Shown one piece after another: positions 44,351-52,860 of a stretch of 64,000 nt of DNA. Under the pieces are notes generated by a model. The model was not told where the DNA came from, did not search any database, and was given only the letters and a program-made list of their open reading frames with translations. A program made the translations under genes and the position numbers. Position 1 is the stretch's first letter. The number at the start of each line of letters is the position of its first letter. Where the stretch lies: positions 21,027 to 85,026 of the forward strand of contig JAGBIE010000015.1 in assembly GCA_017935145.1 (NCBI GenBank), given 5' to 3'. Source of the DNA: Oscillospiraceae bacterium (lineage in GTDB: Bacteria; Bacillota; Clostridia; Oscillospirales; Oscillospiraceae).

Positions 44351-45808
44351 TTAGACGGTGAAGTCGAAATCGCGAACCACGTGTTCCTCGTTACCCTTGA
44401 TGGTGTAGATGGTCAGAGTGCAGTGGTATTCGCCAGCGGGCAGAGCATTGGGGTCAATCTTATCGTCCTTGCCGTACTGGTCAAAGTTCTGGTCGCAGTT
44501 TTCCTGACGCAGGGACTTAAACAGTTCCACATCGAAGTCCTTGTGGTTCTGTTCCTGAGAATGACGGAATGCTTCCTGGACCACATTGCCAGACTTATCG
44601 GTGATGGTCATCTTATAGTCGGACATGTAGTAGTTGCACTTGATGGTGCCCTTGAGCAGGTTGGACTTGTTGTATTCGGTCACACTGTCAGTGAATTCCA
44701 CATCTTCCACGGGAGCGTTGCGGTCGATGAGTTCCAAGCAGGTAACGGGCAGATAGCCTTCGTTGAACATCTGAGAGTAGGACTTCTTAGCATCCATGCA
44801 GGTGGAGGTGAGAGCCTTGACAGTCTTGCCACCGACTTCCACTTCGCAGTCCATGTAAGCGCCGTTCTGGTCGTGGTAGATAATGTGGCTGGAATCGGGG
44901 TCGATGGAACCGTCTGCCATGTATTCCACAACGTTGTCAGCAATGAAGATGGCGTGGCCAGAGCCGTTAAAGTGGTTCATAGCGGCATCGCCCTTGAGGA
45001 GCAGGGCGTAGGAGCCATACATGACATCGTAGCCGTTGTCAGCGCAGGCCACCTTGGTGTCCACATAAACATCGCGGTCATAGACATAGTTGCCCAGTCT
45101 CAGAGCGCCACGCTTCTGGGTGGTTTCAGCAACATAGCGGAAGTTGAAGCTGTTGCCGAAAGTGGACCATGCCCAGTAGACAAGGTCAGCGCAGGAGTTG
45201 CCGAGAATCAGTTCCCAACGGTTAACGAACTTGTCGCCACCCATGATGTAAACGCCGTTTTCATCATACTTGCCAGTGCCGGCAGCCATGAAGCTGTGGA
45301 GGGTGGTGGAGGAGTAGTTGGAGTAAGGAAGGCCACGATAGTACTGACCAGCCTTGATTTCATAGGGCTTGAACATCAGGGTGTAGGTGTAGTCCTTATC
45401 ATAGGTGAAGACAGTGCCGACCATTTCGCGGACAGCAGCGTCAGCCATGTTGCGGCGTTCTTCCAGAATGGGGTCGGTAGCGCGGTCATAGTATGTAGCG
45501 GCAATGTTCAGGTTGCCAGTGGCCTGCACTTCCACCATGCCATCCACCAAGTTGGCCTTGACATCTTCGCCGTTGATGGTGAGAGTGTCGAGAATGTTGT
45601 TGCCAATGGTGTCTACATAGACATAGAGAGTGGTGTTCTTTTCGCATTCCGCGACCAAGTTGCCTTCAATGTCAGCCACCATCAGGGAACCTGCGGCGTC
45701 ATCATTGGTGATGGTCACTTTGCACTTGCTATTACCGCAACCAGCCAGCACGAAGATGGCGAGGATGAGTGTAGCAATGAGCAGTACTTTGAGTAAAGTC
45801 TTTTTCAT
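44351..45808 (-). CDS. Lipoprotein paralog 5: beta repeat plus NlpC/P60-like domain
   Basis: A 485-residue lipoprotein, first transcribed in array order. Lipid Cys24 in FVLAGCGNSKC. Beta repeat DDAAGSLMVADIEGNLVAEC (about 35-105). ATDPILEERRNMADAAVREM starts the linker. Catalytic candidates are Cys206 (LGNSCADLVYWAW), His285 (GSGHAIFIADN) and Asn315 (YHDQNGAYMD). GYLPVTCLEL and the Ig-like C-terminus (ITDKSGNVVQE, VVRDFDFTV) follow. The Cys-His-Asn spacing fits papain-like NlpC/P60 or transglutaminase-like enzymes, but no known family was recognised. Confidence 0.87.
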   Translation of the reverse strand: MKKTLLKVLLIATLILAIFVLAGCGNSKCKVTITNDDAAGSLMVADIEGNLVAECEKNTTLYVYVDTIGNNILDTLTINGEDVKANLVDGMVEVQATGNLNIAATYYDRATDPILEERRNMADAAVREMVGTVFTYDKDYTYTLMFKPYEIKAGQYYRGLPYSNYSSTTLHSFMAAGTGKYDENGVYIMGGDKFVNRWELILGNSCADLVYWAWSTFGNSFNFRYVAETTQKRGALRLGNYVYDRDVYVDTKVACADNGYDVMYGSYALLLKGDAAMNHFNGSGHAIFIADNVVEYMADGSIDPDSSHIIYHDQNGAYMDCEVEVGGKTVKALTSTCMDAKKSYSQMFNEGYLPVTCLELIDRNAPVEDVEFTDSVTEYNKSNLLKGTIKCNYYMSDYKMTITDKSGNVVQEAFRHSQEQNHKDFDVELFKSLRQENCDQNFDQYGKDDKIDPNALPAGEYHCTLTIYTIKGNEEHVVRDFDFTV

Positions 45809-45850
45809 TTTTAATTTCCTCCCAGAAATTATTTATTTGCCTACCCTCTT

Positions 45851-45879
45851 ATTCTCTCAAAATCCGCAGGGAAAGTCAA
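45851..45879 (-). promoter_or_regulatory. Weak promoter candidate of lipoprotein paralog 5
   Basis: Minus strand TTGACT (45879-45874), 17 nt, GAGAAT (45856-45851); the -10 is poor. Confidence 0.4.
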
Positions 45880-46158
45880 CCATATTTTTGTTGCTTTTTT
45901 CTTAGTTTCCGCAATCTACAGTTGCGAAAATCACGGTAAATCTTACCTATTTATATATAGGCGCTGTTTTTTGACCTGTTTTTTGCCATCTTTGCTCTCA
46001 TTGTGGGCAATTCTCTCATGCGGGTGCTTTTTTCTCAAAAAAATTCAAAAATTGGGTTGACTTTCCCACTGTAAATGAGTAAAATGTGTCCATCTTAGTT
46101 TTCTGTCAAAAAATACAGAAACTAACCTCATTTTCCTATGATACAGGAGGTAAACATC
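45880..46158. promoter_or_regulatory. Divergent intergenic region with livJ promoter
   Basis: About 350 nt separate paralog 5 and livJ. It has a good plus-strand promoter: TTGACT (46057-46062), 17 nt, TAAAAT (46080-46085), leading to the livJ ribosome binding site AGGAGGT. An AT-rich tract with TATTTATATATAGG near 45950 is present. No gene or known RNA was seen. Confidence 0.6.
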
Positions 46159-47346
46159 ATGAAAAAAGCTCTCGCATTGTTGCTGGTAGTAGTCATGGCT
46201 CTTGGCCTGGTTGCCTGCGGCGGAAACAAATCCAACGCTACTGTTTATAAACTGGGCGGCGTAGGCCCCCTGACTGGCGGTGCCGCCATTTACGGCAACG
46301 CTGTTCAGAACGGTGCTAAGATTGCCGTAGACGAAATTAACGCCCTGGGTGGCGACATTCAGTTTGACCTGAAGTTCGAAGATGACGCCCATGACGCTGA
46401 AAAGTCCGTCAACGCTTACAACGCTCTTATGGACTGGGGTATGCAGATCTTCCTGGGCTCTGTTACTTCCACCCCCGGTGCTGCTACCGCTGCTGAATCC
46501 GTGAACGATGGCATCTTCTACCTGACTCCCTCCGCTTCCTCTACCGATGTTCTGGGCGGTGTGGCTGACCCCATCACCGGCACTGTCTCCATCGAACGCA
46601 GAAACAATGTCTTCCAGCTGTGCTTCATGGACCCCAACCAGGGCTCCGCTTCCGCACAGTACATTAAGGATAAGGCTCTGGGCGAAAAGATTGCTATCAT
46701 CTACAAGAATGATGACGTCTACTCCGTGGGTATTTACAACTCCTTCAAGGCCAAGGCCGATGAACTGAACCTGAACATCGTCTCCACCACCACCTTCACC
46801 GAAGGTAGCAAGACGGACTTCTCCGTGCAGGTTGACGCTGCCAAGGCCGCCGGTGCTGACCTGGTGTTCCTGCCCATGTACTACGAATCTGCTGCTCTGA
46901 TTCTCAAAGAAGCCAATGCTAAGAACTATGCTCCCAAGTTCTTTGGTGTGGACGGCATGGACGGCATTTTGAGCGTGGAAAACTTTGACACCAAGCTGGC
47001 TGAAGGCGTTATGCTTTTGACTCCCTTCTCCGCTGACGCTACCGATGCTAAGACCAAGGCTTTCGTTGCTGAATATCAGAAGCGCCATGGCGAAGTTCCC
47101 AACCAGTTTGCTGCTGACGCTTATGACTGCGTTTACGCCATCTACGAAGCTCTGAAGGCTTCCCCCGAAGCAAAGCCCTCCATGTCCGCTAAGGAACTGG
47201 GCGACCTGCTGGCCAAGAAGTTCACCTCTGCCGATTTCTCCTTCAATGGTGTCACTGGCGAAGGCATGACTTGGGGCACTGACGGCGCTGTGACCAAGAG
47301 CCCCAAGGGCATGGTCATCCAGAATGGCGTCTACGTTGGTATGTAA
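46159..47346 (+). CDS. livJ: Branched-chain amino acid ABC transporter, substrate-binding lipoprotein
   Basis: A 395-residue Leu/Ile/Val-type binding lipoprotein. Signal MKKALALLLVVVMALGLVAC with lipid Cys. Mature part: YKLGGVGPLTGGAAIYGNAV, QNGAKIAVDEINALGGDIQF, IFLGSVTSTPGAATAAES (ligand serine/threonine region) and AADAYDCVYAIYEALKASPE. ATG 46159 follows CAGGAGGTAAAC; a longer frame to 46138 is not supported. It is the first gene of a complete liv operon. Codon use is strongly biased, suggesting high expression. Confidence 0.94.
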   Translation: MKKALALLLVVVMALGLVACGGNKSNATVYKLGGVGPLTGGAAIYGNAVQNGAKIAVDEINALGGDIQFDLKFEDDAHDAEKSVNAYNALMDWGMQIFLGSVTSTPGAATAAESVNDGIFYLTPSASSTDVLGGVADPITGTVSIERRNNVFQLCFMDPNQGSASAQYIKDKALGEKIAIIYKNDDVYSVGIYNSFKAKADELNLNIVSTTTFTEGSKTDFSVQVDAAKAAGADLVFLPMYYESAALILKEANAKNYAPKFFGVDGMDGILSVENFDTKLAEGVMLLTPFSADATDAKTKAFVAEYQKRHGEVPNQFAADAYDCVYAIYEALKASPEAKPSMSAKELGDLLAKKFTSADFSFNGVTGEGMTWGTDGAVTKSPKGMVIQNGVYVGM

Positions 47347-47370
47347 TTTCTCTACTCTCGAAACCACACA

Positions 47371-47401
47371 TGGGAGGACTACCCTGAGGGTAGCCCTCCC
47401 T
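47371..47401 (+). terminator. Hairpin between livJ and livH
   Basis: Stem GGGAGGACTACCCTGAGGGT region pairs with GTAGCCCTCCC. There is no T-run, so it more likely attenuates or protects the livJ mRNA, a pattern common after binding-protein genes. Confidence 0.5.
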
Positions 47402-47436
47402 ACTGCGTATTTTAACTGGCAAATGAGGTGTGTATT

Positions 47437-48324
47437 TTGCTGTCTTTTCTGAACCATTTCGCAAGTGGCATCAGCCTTGGCAGTGTGTACGCCATCATCG
47501 CTCTGGGTTATACCATGGTCTATGGTATTGCCAAGATGTTGAACTTCGCCCATGGCGATGTCATTATGGTGGGTGCGTACATCTGTTTCTTCGCGGTGTC
47601 CTCGTTTGGCCTGCCCCCTGTGGTGGGTATCCTTCTGTCCATGCTCCTTTGCACGGCGCTGGGTATTGCCATTGAACGGCTGGCCTACAAGCCCCTGCGG
47701 CAAGCGCCTTCTCTGGCTGTGCTCATCACCGCCATTGGTATGAGTTACTTCCTGCAGAACAGCGCTCAGCTTCTGTGGACTTCCAACATTAAAATGTTCC
47801 CCGATTTCCTTTCGGGTCTGCCCGCCATCACCCTCTTTGGTGGCAAAATCACCATTACCATCACCTCCATTGTGACCGTGGCGGCCTGCGTGGTGATTAT
47901 GCTGGCTCTCACTTGGTTTACGGGCAAAACCCGCATGGGTAAGGCCATGCGCGCCTGCTCCGAGGACAAGGCTGCCGCACAGCTCATGGGCATTAATGTG
48001 AACACGACCATTTCCATCACCTTTGCCATCGGCTCTGCTCTGGCTGCCGTGGCTGGTGTGCTTCTCTGCTCCGCCTATCCTACGGTGGTGCCCACCGTTG
48101 GCTCTATGCCCGGCATCAAGGCCTTTACTGCCGCCGTCTTTGGTGGTATCGGCTCTATCCCCGGTGCACTTTTGGGTGGTCTGCTGTTGGGTATTATTGA
48201 GATTTTGGTCAAGGCTTACATCTCCACCCAGCTTTCCGATGCGGTGGTCTTTGCCGTGCTGATTATTGTGCTTCTCCTGAAGCCCACAGGTCTTCTTGGG
48301 AAGCAAGTCCGCGAGAAAGTTTGA
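47437..48324 (+). CDS. livH: Branched-chain amino acid ABC transporter permease
   Basis: A 295-residue permease with about eight helices: LNHFASGISLGSVYAIIALG, YTMVYGIAKMLNFAHGDVIM, RMGKAMRACSEDKAAAQLMG (ABC-coupling loop) and IKAFTAAVFGGIGSIPGALL. The start is a TTG at 47437, 6 nt after GAGGTG; a GTG at 47428 is less likely because it lies within that site. A 90-nt gap after livJ holds an inverted repeat GGGAGGACTA...TAGCCCTCCC (47371-47400), which may partly terminate or stabilise the livJ message. Confidence 0.92.
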   Translation: MLSFLNHFASGISLGSVYAIIALGYTMVYGIAKMLNFAHGDVIMVGAYICFFAVSSFGLPPVVGILLSMLLCTALGIAIERLAYKPLRQAPSLAVLITAIGMSYFLQNSAQLLWTSNIKMFPDFLSGLPAITLFGGKITITITSIVTVAACVVIMLALTWFTGKTRMGKAMRACSEDKAAAQLMGINVNTTISITFAIGSALAAVAGVLLCSAYPTVVPTVGSMPGIKAFTAAVFGGIGSIPGALLGGLLLGIIEILVKAYISTQLSDAVVFAVLIIVLLLKPTGLLGKQVREKV

Positions 48325-48334
48325 GGTGAAGAAG

Positions 48335-49408
48335 ATGAAAAGACTAACTTTGAGCAAAACCTCGCGGACCAATTTCCTGACCTACCTGTTGGTGGTTGTT
48401 GCCTTCTTGGTGCTCAACACCATGGCAGAGGGTGGCAACATGTCCCGCGCCCTCCGCGGTCAGCTGGTTCCCATCTGCGCTTATGTGACCATGGCTTTGG
48501 CGCTGAACTTGACCGTTGGCGTGCTGGGTGAACTTTCCTTGGGTCACGCAGGCTTTATGAGCGTGGGCGCTTTTGTGGGCGCTGTGGCTGCCAATGCCCT
48601 GCGGGATTCCGTGGCATCTGACCCTCTGCGCCTGTTCATCGCCATGGCATTGGGTGCGATCTTTGCCGCCATTGCCGGTGCACTCATTGGCATCCCCGTG
48701 CTTCGTCTCAATGGTGACTACTTGGCCATTGTGACTTTGGCCTTTGGCGAAATCATCAAGACTTTGTTCGAAAACCTCTATGTGGGTTTTGATGCTAAGG
48801 GTCTGCACTTTGACTTCCTCACCAACGAGATGATTTTGGCACAGGGCGGTCGCATGATTGTCAATGGTCCTATGGGCATCTCCGGCATTAGCAAAATTTC
48901 CACTTTCTTGGGTGGTTTCCTGCTGATTATGGTTGCCCTTGTGGTGATTTTCAACTTGGTGGGTAGCCGTTCCGGTCGCGCCATTATGGCCCTGCGGGAT
49001 AACCGCATTGCCGCAGAAAGCGTTGGCATCAATGTGACCAAGTATAAGATGATGGCCTTTGTCATCTCTGCTGCTTTGGCAGGTGCTGCCGGCACTCTCT
49101 TTGCTTTGGGGCAGAATGCTATCACTGCCAGCAAGTTTGACTTTAACCAGTCCATCCTGATTCTGGTGTTTGTGGTGTTGGGCGGTCAGGGTCGTATGTG
49201 GGGCTCTATCATTGCCGCCGCAGCCCTTACGGTGCTGCCCGAACTGCTCCGCGAATTCTCCGAATATCGCATGCTGGTCTACGCCATTGTGCTGATTTTG
49301 GTCATGCTGGCCACCAACAACCCCACCATTCAGAATTTCTTCCAAGGTGTTTCTTCTAAGGTAAAAAACATCTTCAAAAAGAACAAAAAGACAAAGGAGG
49401 GCAAATAA
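48335..49408 (+). CDS. livM: Branched-chain amino acid ABC transporter permease
   Basis: A 357-residue permease. MKRLTLSKTSRTNFLTYLLV, ALALNLTVGVLGELSLGHAG, YLAIVTLAFGEIIKTLFENL, SRSGRAIMALRDNRIAAESV (coupling loop) and LGGQGRMWGSIIAAAALTVL are family features. ATG 48335 has TTGAGGTGAAGA upstream; the longer frame overlaps livH. A basic C-terminal tail ends NIFKKNKKTKEGK. Confidence 0.93.
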   Translation: MKRLTLSKTSRTNFLTYLLVVVAFLVLNTMAEGGNMSRALRGQLVPICAYVTMALALNLTVGVLGELSLGHAGFMSVGAFVGAVAANALRDSVASDPLRLFIAMALGAIFAAIAGALIGIPVLRLNGDYLAIVTLAFGEIIKTLFENLYVGFDAKGLHFDFLTNEMILAQGGRMIVNGPMGISGISKISTFLGGFLLIMVALVVIFNLVGSRSGRAIMALRDNRIAAESVGINVTKYKMMAFVISAALAGAAGTLFALGQNAITASKFDFNQSILILVFVVLGGQGRMWGSIIAAAALTVLPELLREFSEYRMLVYAIVLILVMLATNNPTIQNFFQGVSSKVKNIFKKNKKTKEGK

Positions 49409-49409
49409 T

Positions 49410-50264
49410 ATGGCATTTACAAAACGTCCTCCCACCAAACTGGTGCCCGTGCCCTCCACCAACATCATCCCCGAACGCGATGTGGATAAGAACCCCATTT
49501 TGGAATGTCGCCATTTGGGTATTGACTTTGGTGGTCTGACCGCTGTTAACGATTTTAACCTTGCCATTGGTCGCACGGAAATTGCAGGTCTCATTGGTCC
49601 TAACGGCGCAGGCAAAACCACCGTGTTTAACCTGCTCACCAAGGTCTATCAGCCCACCCGTGGCACAATTTTGCTGGATGGTTTGGACACCCACGCCATG
49701 ACCACCGAACAGGTGAACAAGGCTGGTATTGCCCGTACTTTCCAGAACATCCGTCTGTTTAACAACCTCTCTGTGGAGGATAACGTCAAACTGGGTCTGC
49801 ACAATCACATTAACTACACCGCCGCGGAAGGCATTTTCCGTCTGCCTCGCTATTGGAAAGAAGAAAAGCGCGCCCATGAAAGCGCACTGGAACTGCTTTC
49901 CATCTTCGACATGCAGGATATGGCAGGTGTCAAGGCAGGTTCTCTCCCCTATGGCGCACAGCGCCGATTGGAAATTGTCCGCGCACTGGCAACCAATCCC
50001 AGCCTGCTTCTGTTGGACGAACCTGCCGCAGGTATGAACCCCTCGGAAACGGCAGAGCTCATGGAAAACATCGTAAAAATCCGCGATATGTTCCAGATTG
50101 CCGTGCTGCTCATTGAGCATGATATGTCCTTGGTTATGGGCATTTGCGAGGGTATTGCAGTGCTGAACTTCGGTCATATTATTGCCAAGGGCACTCCCGA
50201 AGAAATTCAGAATAACCCCGCTGTCATCGAAGCCTACTTGGGCAAAAAGAAGGAGGATGCGTAA
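49410..50264 (+). CDS. livG: Branched-chain amino acid ABC transporter ATP-binding protein
   Basis: A 284-residue ATPase. Walker A GPNGAGKT, Q-loop in ARTFQNIRLFNNLSVEDNVK, signature motif LPYGAQRRLEI (in place of the usual LSYGQQR), Walker B LLLLDEPAAGM and the H-loop in LLIEHDMSLVM. An extra 25-residue N-terminus (AFTKRPPTKLVPVPSTNIIP) precedes the usual start. It is tightly spaced after livM and 2 nt before livF. Confidence 0.94.
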   Translation: MAFTKRPPTKLVPVPSTNIIPERDVDKNPILECRHLGIDFGGLTAVNDFNLAIGRTEIAGLIGPNGAGKTTVFNLLTKVYQPTRGTILLDGLDTHAMTTEQVNKAGIARTFQNIRLFNNLSVEDNVKLGLHNHINYTAAEGIFRLPRYWKEEKRAHESALELLSIFDMQDMAGVKAGSLPYGAQRRLEIVRALATNPSLLLLDEPAAGMNPSETAELMENIVKIRDMFQIAVLLIEHDMSLVMGICEGIAVLNFGHIIAKGTPEEIQNNPAVIEAYLGKKKEDA

Positions 50265-50266
50265 TT

Positions 50267-50974
50267 ATGGCACTTCTGAAAGTGGAAGACATCAACGTCT
50301 ACTACGGCGCAATTCATGCCATCAAGGGCATTTCCTTCGAAGTCAACGAGGGTGAAATCGTAACCCTCATCGGTGCCAACGGCGCTGGTAAGTCCACCAC
50401 CCTTTCCACGGTATCGGGTCTGCTCCGTAGCCGTACCGGCTCCATTGAGTTTGCAGGCAAGAATATTTTCCACACTCCCGCCCACAAGATGGTGCAGGAA
50501 GGTCTTGCCCATGTGCCCGAAGGTCGCCGTATTTTCCAAGCCATGACCGTAGAAGAAAACTTGGATATGGGCGCTTTCATCCGTGGCGGTAAGGATTTGG
50601 ACGAGACCAAGGAAATGGTCTTTGAAAAGTTCCCCCGATTGAAAGAACGCCGTAAGCAGATGGCTGGCACTCTCTCCGGTGGTGAACAGCAGATGCTAGC
50701 TATGGGTCGCGGACTCATGTCTCACCCCAAACTGATGATGTTGGACGAACCCTCCATGGGTCTGGCTCCCATCTTGGTGGAGCAAATTTTCAGCATCATT
50801 CAGGAACTGCACAAGGCTGGCACCACCATCCTGCTGGTGGAACAGAACGCCCAGATGGCGCTGTCTGTGGCAGACCGCGCCTACGTGCTGGAAACGGGCA
50901 AAATCACCATGAGTGGTAACGCTCAGGAACTGATGCACGATGACCGCATCCGTAGCGCCTATTTGGGTGGCTAA
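50267..50974 (+). CDS. livF: Branched-chain amino acid ABC transporter ATP-binding protein
   Basis: A 235-residue ATPase: Walker A GANGAGKST, Q-loop VPEGRRIFQAMTVEENLDMG, signature LSGGEQQMLAMGRGLM, Walker B LMMLDEPSMGLAP, and H-loop replaced as VEQNAQMAL, the usual LivF form. It completes the livJHMGF operon and is followed by a terminator. Confidence 0.95.
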   Translation: MALLKVEDINVYYGAIHAIKGISFEVNEGEIVTLIGANGAGKSTTLSTVSGLLRSRTGSIEFAGKNIFHTPAHKMVQEGLAHVPEGRRIFQAMTVEENLDMGAFIRGGKDLDETKEMVFEKFPRLKERRKQMAGTLSGGEQQMLAMGRGLMSHPKLMMLDEPSMGLAPILVEQIFSIIQELHKAGTTILLVEQNAQMALSVADRAYVLETGKITMSGNAQELMHDDRIRSAYLGG

Positions 50975-50980
50975 ATCACA

Positions 50981-51016
50981 CAAAAAAGACCCGCATCTTA
51001 GGATGTGGATCTTTTC
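50981..51016 (+). terminator. Terminator of the liv operon
   Basis: Stem AGACCCGCATC/GGATGTGGATCT with a T4 tail, just after livF. Confidence 0.8.
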
Positions 51017-51035
51017 TATTCTTCCAAGAGGAAAT

Positions 51036-51064
51036 TTGACCAATTTAGTCGAATATGATAAAAT
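51036..51064 (+). promoter_or_regulatory. Promoter of the MgtC/SapB-GerM pair
   Basis: TTGACC (51036-51041), 17 nt, TAAAAT (51059-51064). Confidence 0.65.
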
Positions 51065-51107
51065 AGAAATATAACATCATATCCCTTAGAGAAAGGAGTT
51101 TTGCGTT

Positions 51108-51827
51108 ATGACCTTACACAGTTTTTTTGGCGGGGTTTTTACCCTGTATGAAATGGGTGAACTGCTTCTGCGCATTGTGGTGGCGGGCTTTTGTGGTATT
51201 CTCATCGGTTTGGAACGCACCAAACGCCTGAAAGAAGCGGGTATCCGCACCCACTTTTTGGTGGCATGTTCCTCTGCCGCCATTATGTTGGTTTCCAAAT
51301 ACGGCTTTGCGGATTTGGCGCTCTCCGCCTTCCCCGGCACAGGAAGTGCCGATGGCGCACGCTTGGCGGCACAGGTGGTCAGCGGTATTGGCTTCTTGGG
51401 TGCTGGCATGATTTTCCGTGGAGATGCCAAAGTCAGCGGGCTCACCACCGCCGCAGGTCTTTGGGCTACGGCTGGCATCGGTCTGACTGTAGGCGCGGGC
51501 TTGTATGTACCCGCCATTTTCTGCACCCTGCTCATCTTATTGGTGCAGGCGCTGACCCATCGACTCAGTTTCCGCAAGGATACTTTGGTCGTCCGCACCT
51601 TGACCGTGCACGCATCCATAGGTCCCGATTTCCGTGAAACCATCGCCCAACTCTTGGAGCAAAACCACTGGAATATCCGCGGGGACAATATTAAGAAAAG
51701 TTCTGACGGCACATATACTTACACCTTCCGTCTGCGCAGTGACCGTGGTGATTCCTGCGAGGAACTGCTCCGCCACTTGGAAAACGAAGAAAACATCCTC
51801 TCTTATACTCTGACCACATCGGAGTAA
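51108..51827 (+). CDS. MgtC/SapB family membrane protein
   Basis: A 239-residue protein. Four to five N-terminal helices hold the family motifs LRIVVAGFCGILIGLERTKR, IRTHFLVACSSAAIMLVSKY and VVSGIGFLGAGMIFRGDAKV, SGLTTAAGLWATAGIGL. The C-terminal 80 residues are an ACT-like soluble domain (LTVHASIGPDFRETIAQLLE). In other bacteria MgtC affects magnesium and phosphate homeostasis. AAAGGAG precedes ATG 51108. Confidence 0.9.
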   Translation: MTLHSFFGGVFTLYEMGELLLRIVVAGFCGILIGLERTKRLKEAGIRTHFLVACSSAAIMLVSKYGFADLALSAFPGTGSADGARLAAQVVSGIGFLGAGMIFRGDAKVSGLTTAAGLWATAGIGLTVGAGLYVPAIFCTLLILLVQALTHRLSFRKDTLVVRTLTVHASIGPDFRETIAQLLEQNHWNIRGDNIKKSSDGTYTYTFRLRSDRGDSCEELLRHLENEENILSYTLTTSE

Positions 51828-51852
51828 GACCTTGACGAAAGGAGACAGGACT

Positions 51853-52350
51853 ATGAAAAAAACCATCCTTCTCATTTTGGCGCTGTGCCTTTTCCTCCTG
51901 CCCGCTTGCAGTAAAACCGAATCCGCAGGTCCCTTTGAACCCGGTGTTATGTCCATTTCTGTTTGGTATCCGGATGAAAATGTCATTGATGTACATCCAG
52001 AGACGCGGAGTTTCCCCTATGTGCAGAAAGAAGATATCCCCTTGTATGCCCTCCGCGAACTCTATGTGACCCCCGCTGACCCCAATTTGGTGACCATTCT
52101 ATCCGGCTCGGTGGAGGATATCCTCAGTGTCACCGTGAAGGATTCTACGGCATTTGTGGATTTGTCCCAAGAATTTGTGTCCAAAAACACCGGTGGCACA
52201 TCCTTGGAGACCATGGTCATCCGCTCCATGGTCAACACCCTCTGTGAACTGGACGGCATCGAGAAAGTGCAGTTTATGGTGCAAGGCGACCCCAATGCCC
52301 CCTTTGGAGGACATTTTACCATCGATGAGCCTTTTTATCCCAGTAAATAA
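51853..52350 (+). CDS. GerMN domain lipoprotein
   Basis: A 165-residue lipoprotein: MKKTILLILALCLFLLPAC with lipid Cys. The GerMN domain covers about 60-160: LYALRELYVTPADPNLVTIL, TVKDSTAFVDLSQEFVSKNT, IRSMVNTLCELDGIEKVQFM. GerM takes part in sporulation and germination, but single GerMN lipoproteins also occur outside it. ATG 51853 has AAAGGAGACAGG upstream; it follows mgtC by 25 nt, likely one transcript. Confidence 0.85.
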   Translation: MKKTILLILALCLFLLPACSKTESAGPFEPGVMSISVWYPDENVIDVHPETRSFPYVQKEDIPLYALRELYVTPADPNLVTILSGSVEDILSVTVKDSTAFVDLSQEFVSKNTGGTSLETMVIRSMVNTLCELDGIEKVQFMVQGDPNAPFGGHFTIDEPFYPSK

Positions 52351-52352
52351 CG

Positions 52353-52389
52353 CAGAAACCCCCGTGTGCTCAGCACACGGGGGTTTTTC
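52353..52389. terminator. Bidirectional terminator between GerMN and NUDIX genes
   Basis: Stem AAACCCCCGTGTGCT/AGCACACGGGGGTTT with a 1-nt loop C-region and T5 tail, between convergent genes. Confidence 0.9.
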
Positions 52390-52860
52390 TTATAGAAGGT
52401 TTTTGCCATCCAGTACAGCGGAGATGAGGTTGTCTTCCCTATCGTAAGACAGTTTCAGGGAAAACAGCGGTGCATCCTCCCGCAGAAGTCGCAGGAAGAT
52501 TTTATCCCCCTCCCACAGGGGCAGAGATTCGATTTTATCGATATCCACCCACTCTAGGTTGCCTTCATCGCAGGCGGAGAGCTCTCCTGTGAAGCCTGTG
52601 GCGGTGTAGAGGAACATATATTCCGACTCCCACCGTTGGGAGAGGAAAGTGACAATGCCCCGCAGGCGGTAGTCTGTGAGACTGAGACCCGTTTCCTCTT
52701 TGACTTCCCGCAGAAGGCAATCATCGGGGCTTTCCCCCTCTTCAAATTTGCCACCTACGCCAATCCACTTGCCCTCGTTCAAATCGTTCTGCTTTTTCAC
52801 CCGATGGAGCATGAGATATTTGCCATTTTGCTCCACATAGCACAGTGTTGTATTTTTCAT
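52390..52860 (-). CDS. NUDIX hydrolase (8-oxo-dGTP diphosphatase-like)
   Basis: A 156-residue NUDIX protein: MKNTTLCYVEQNGKYLMLHR, GKWIGVGGKFEEGES, and the NUDIX box ending LLREVKEETGL with the Glu residues of REVKEETG. It resembles MutT-type enzymes that clean nucleotide pools; the substrate is unknown. ATG 52860 follows GGGGGGAGACCC. Confidence 0.9.
   Translation of the reverse strand: MKNTTLCYVEQNGKYLMLHRVKKQNDLNEGKWIGVGGKFEEGESPDDCLLREVKEETGLSLTDYRLRGIVTFLSQRWESEYMFLYTATGFTGELSACDEGNLEWVDIDKIESLPLWEGDKIFLRLLREDAPLFSLKLSYDREDNLISAVLDGKNLL

Noticed and set aside
46045..48372. A very long minus-strand open frame opposite livJ and livH
   Set aside because: It has no ribosome binding site, reads as low-complexity His/Gly/Gln-rich sequence typical of antisense frames, and overlaps two clear transport genes.
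51853..52350. GerMN protein as a germinant receptor component
   Set aside because: It has only a GerMN domain and a lipobox, with no GerA/B/C genes nearby; it is kept as a GerMN lipoprotein.
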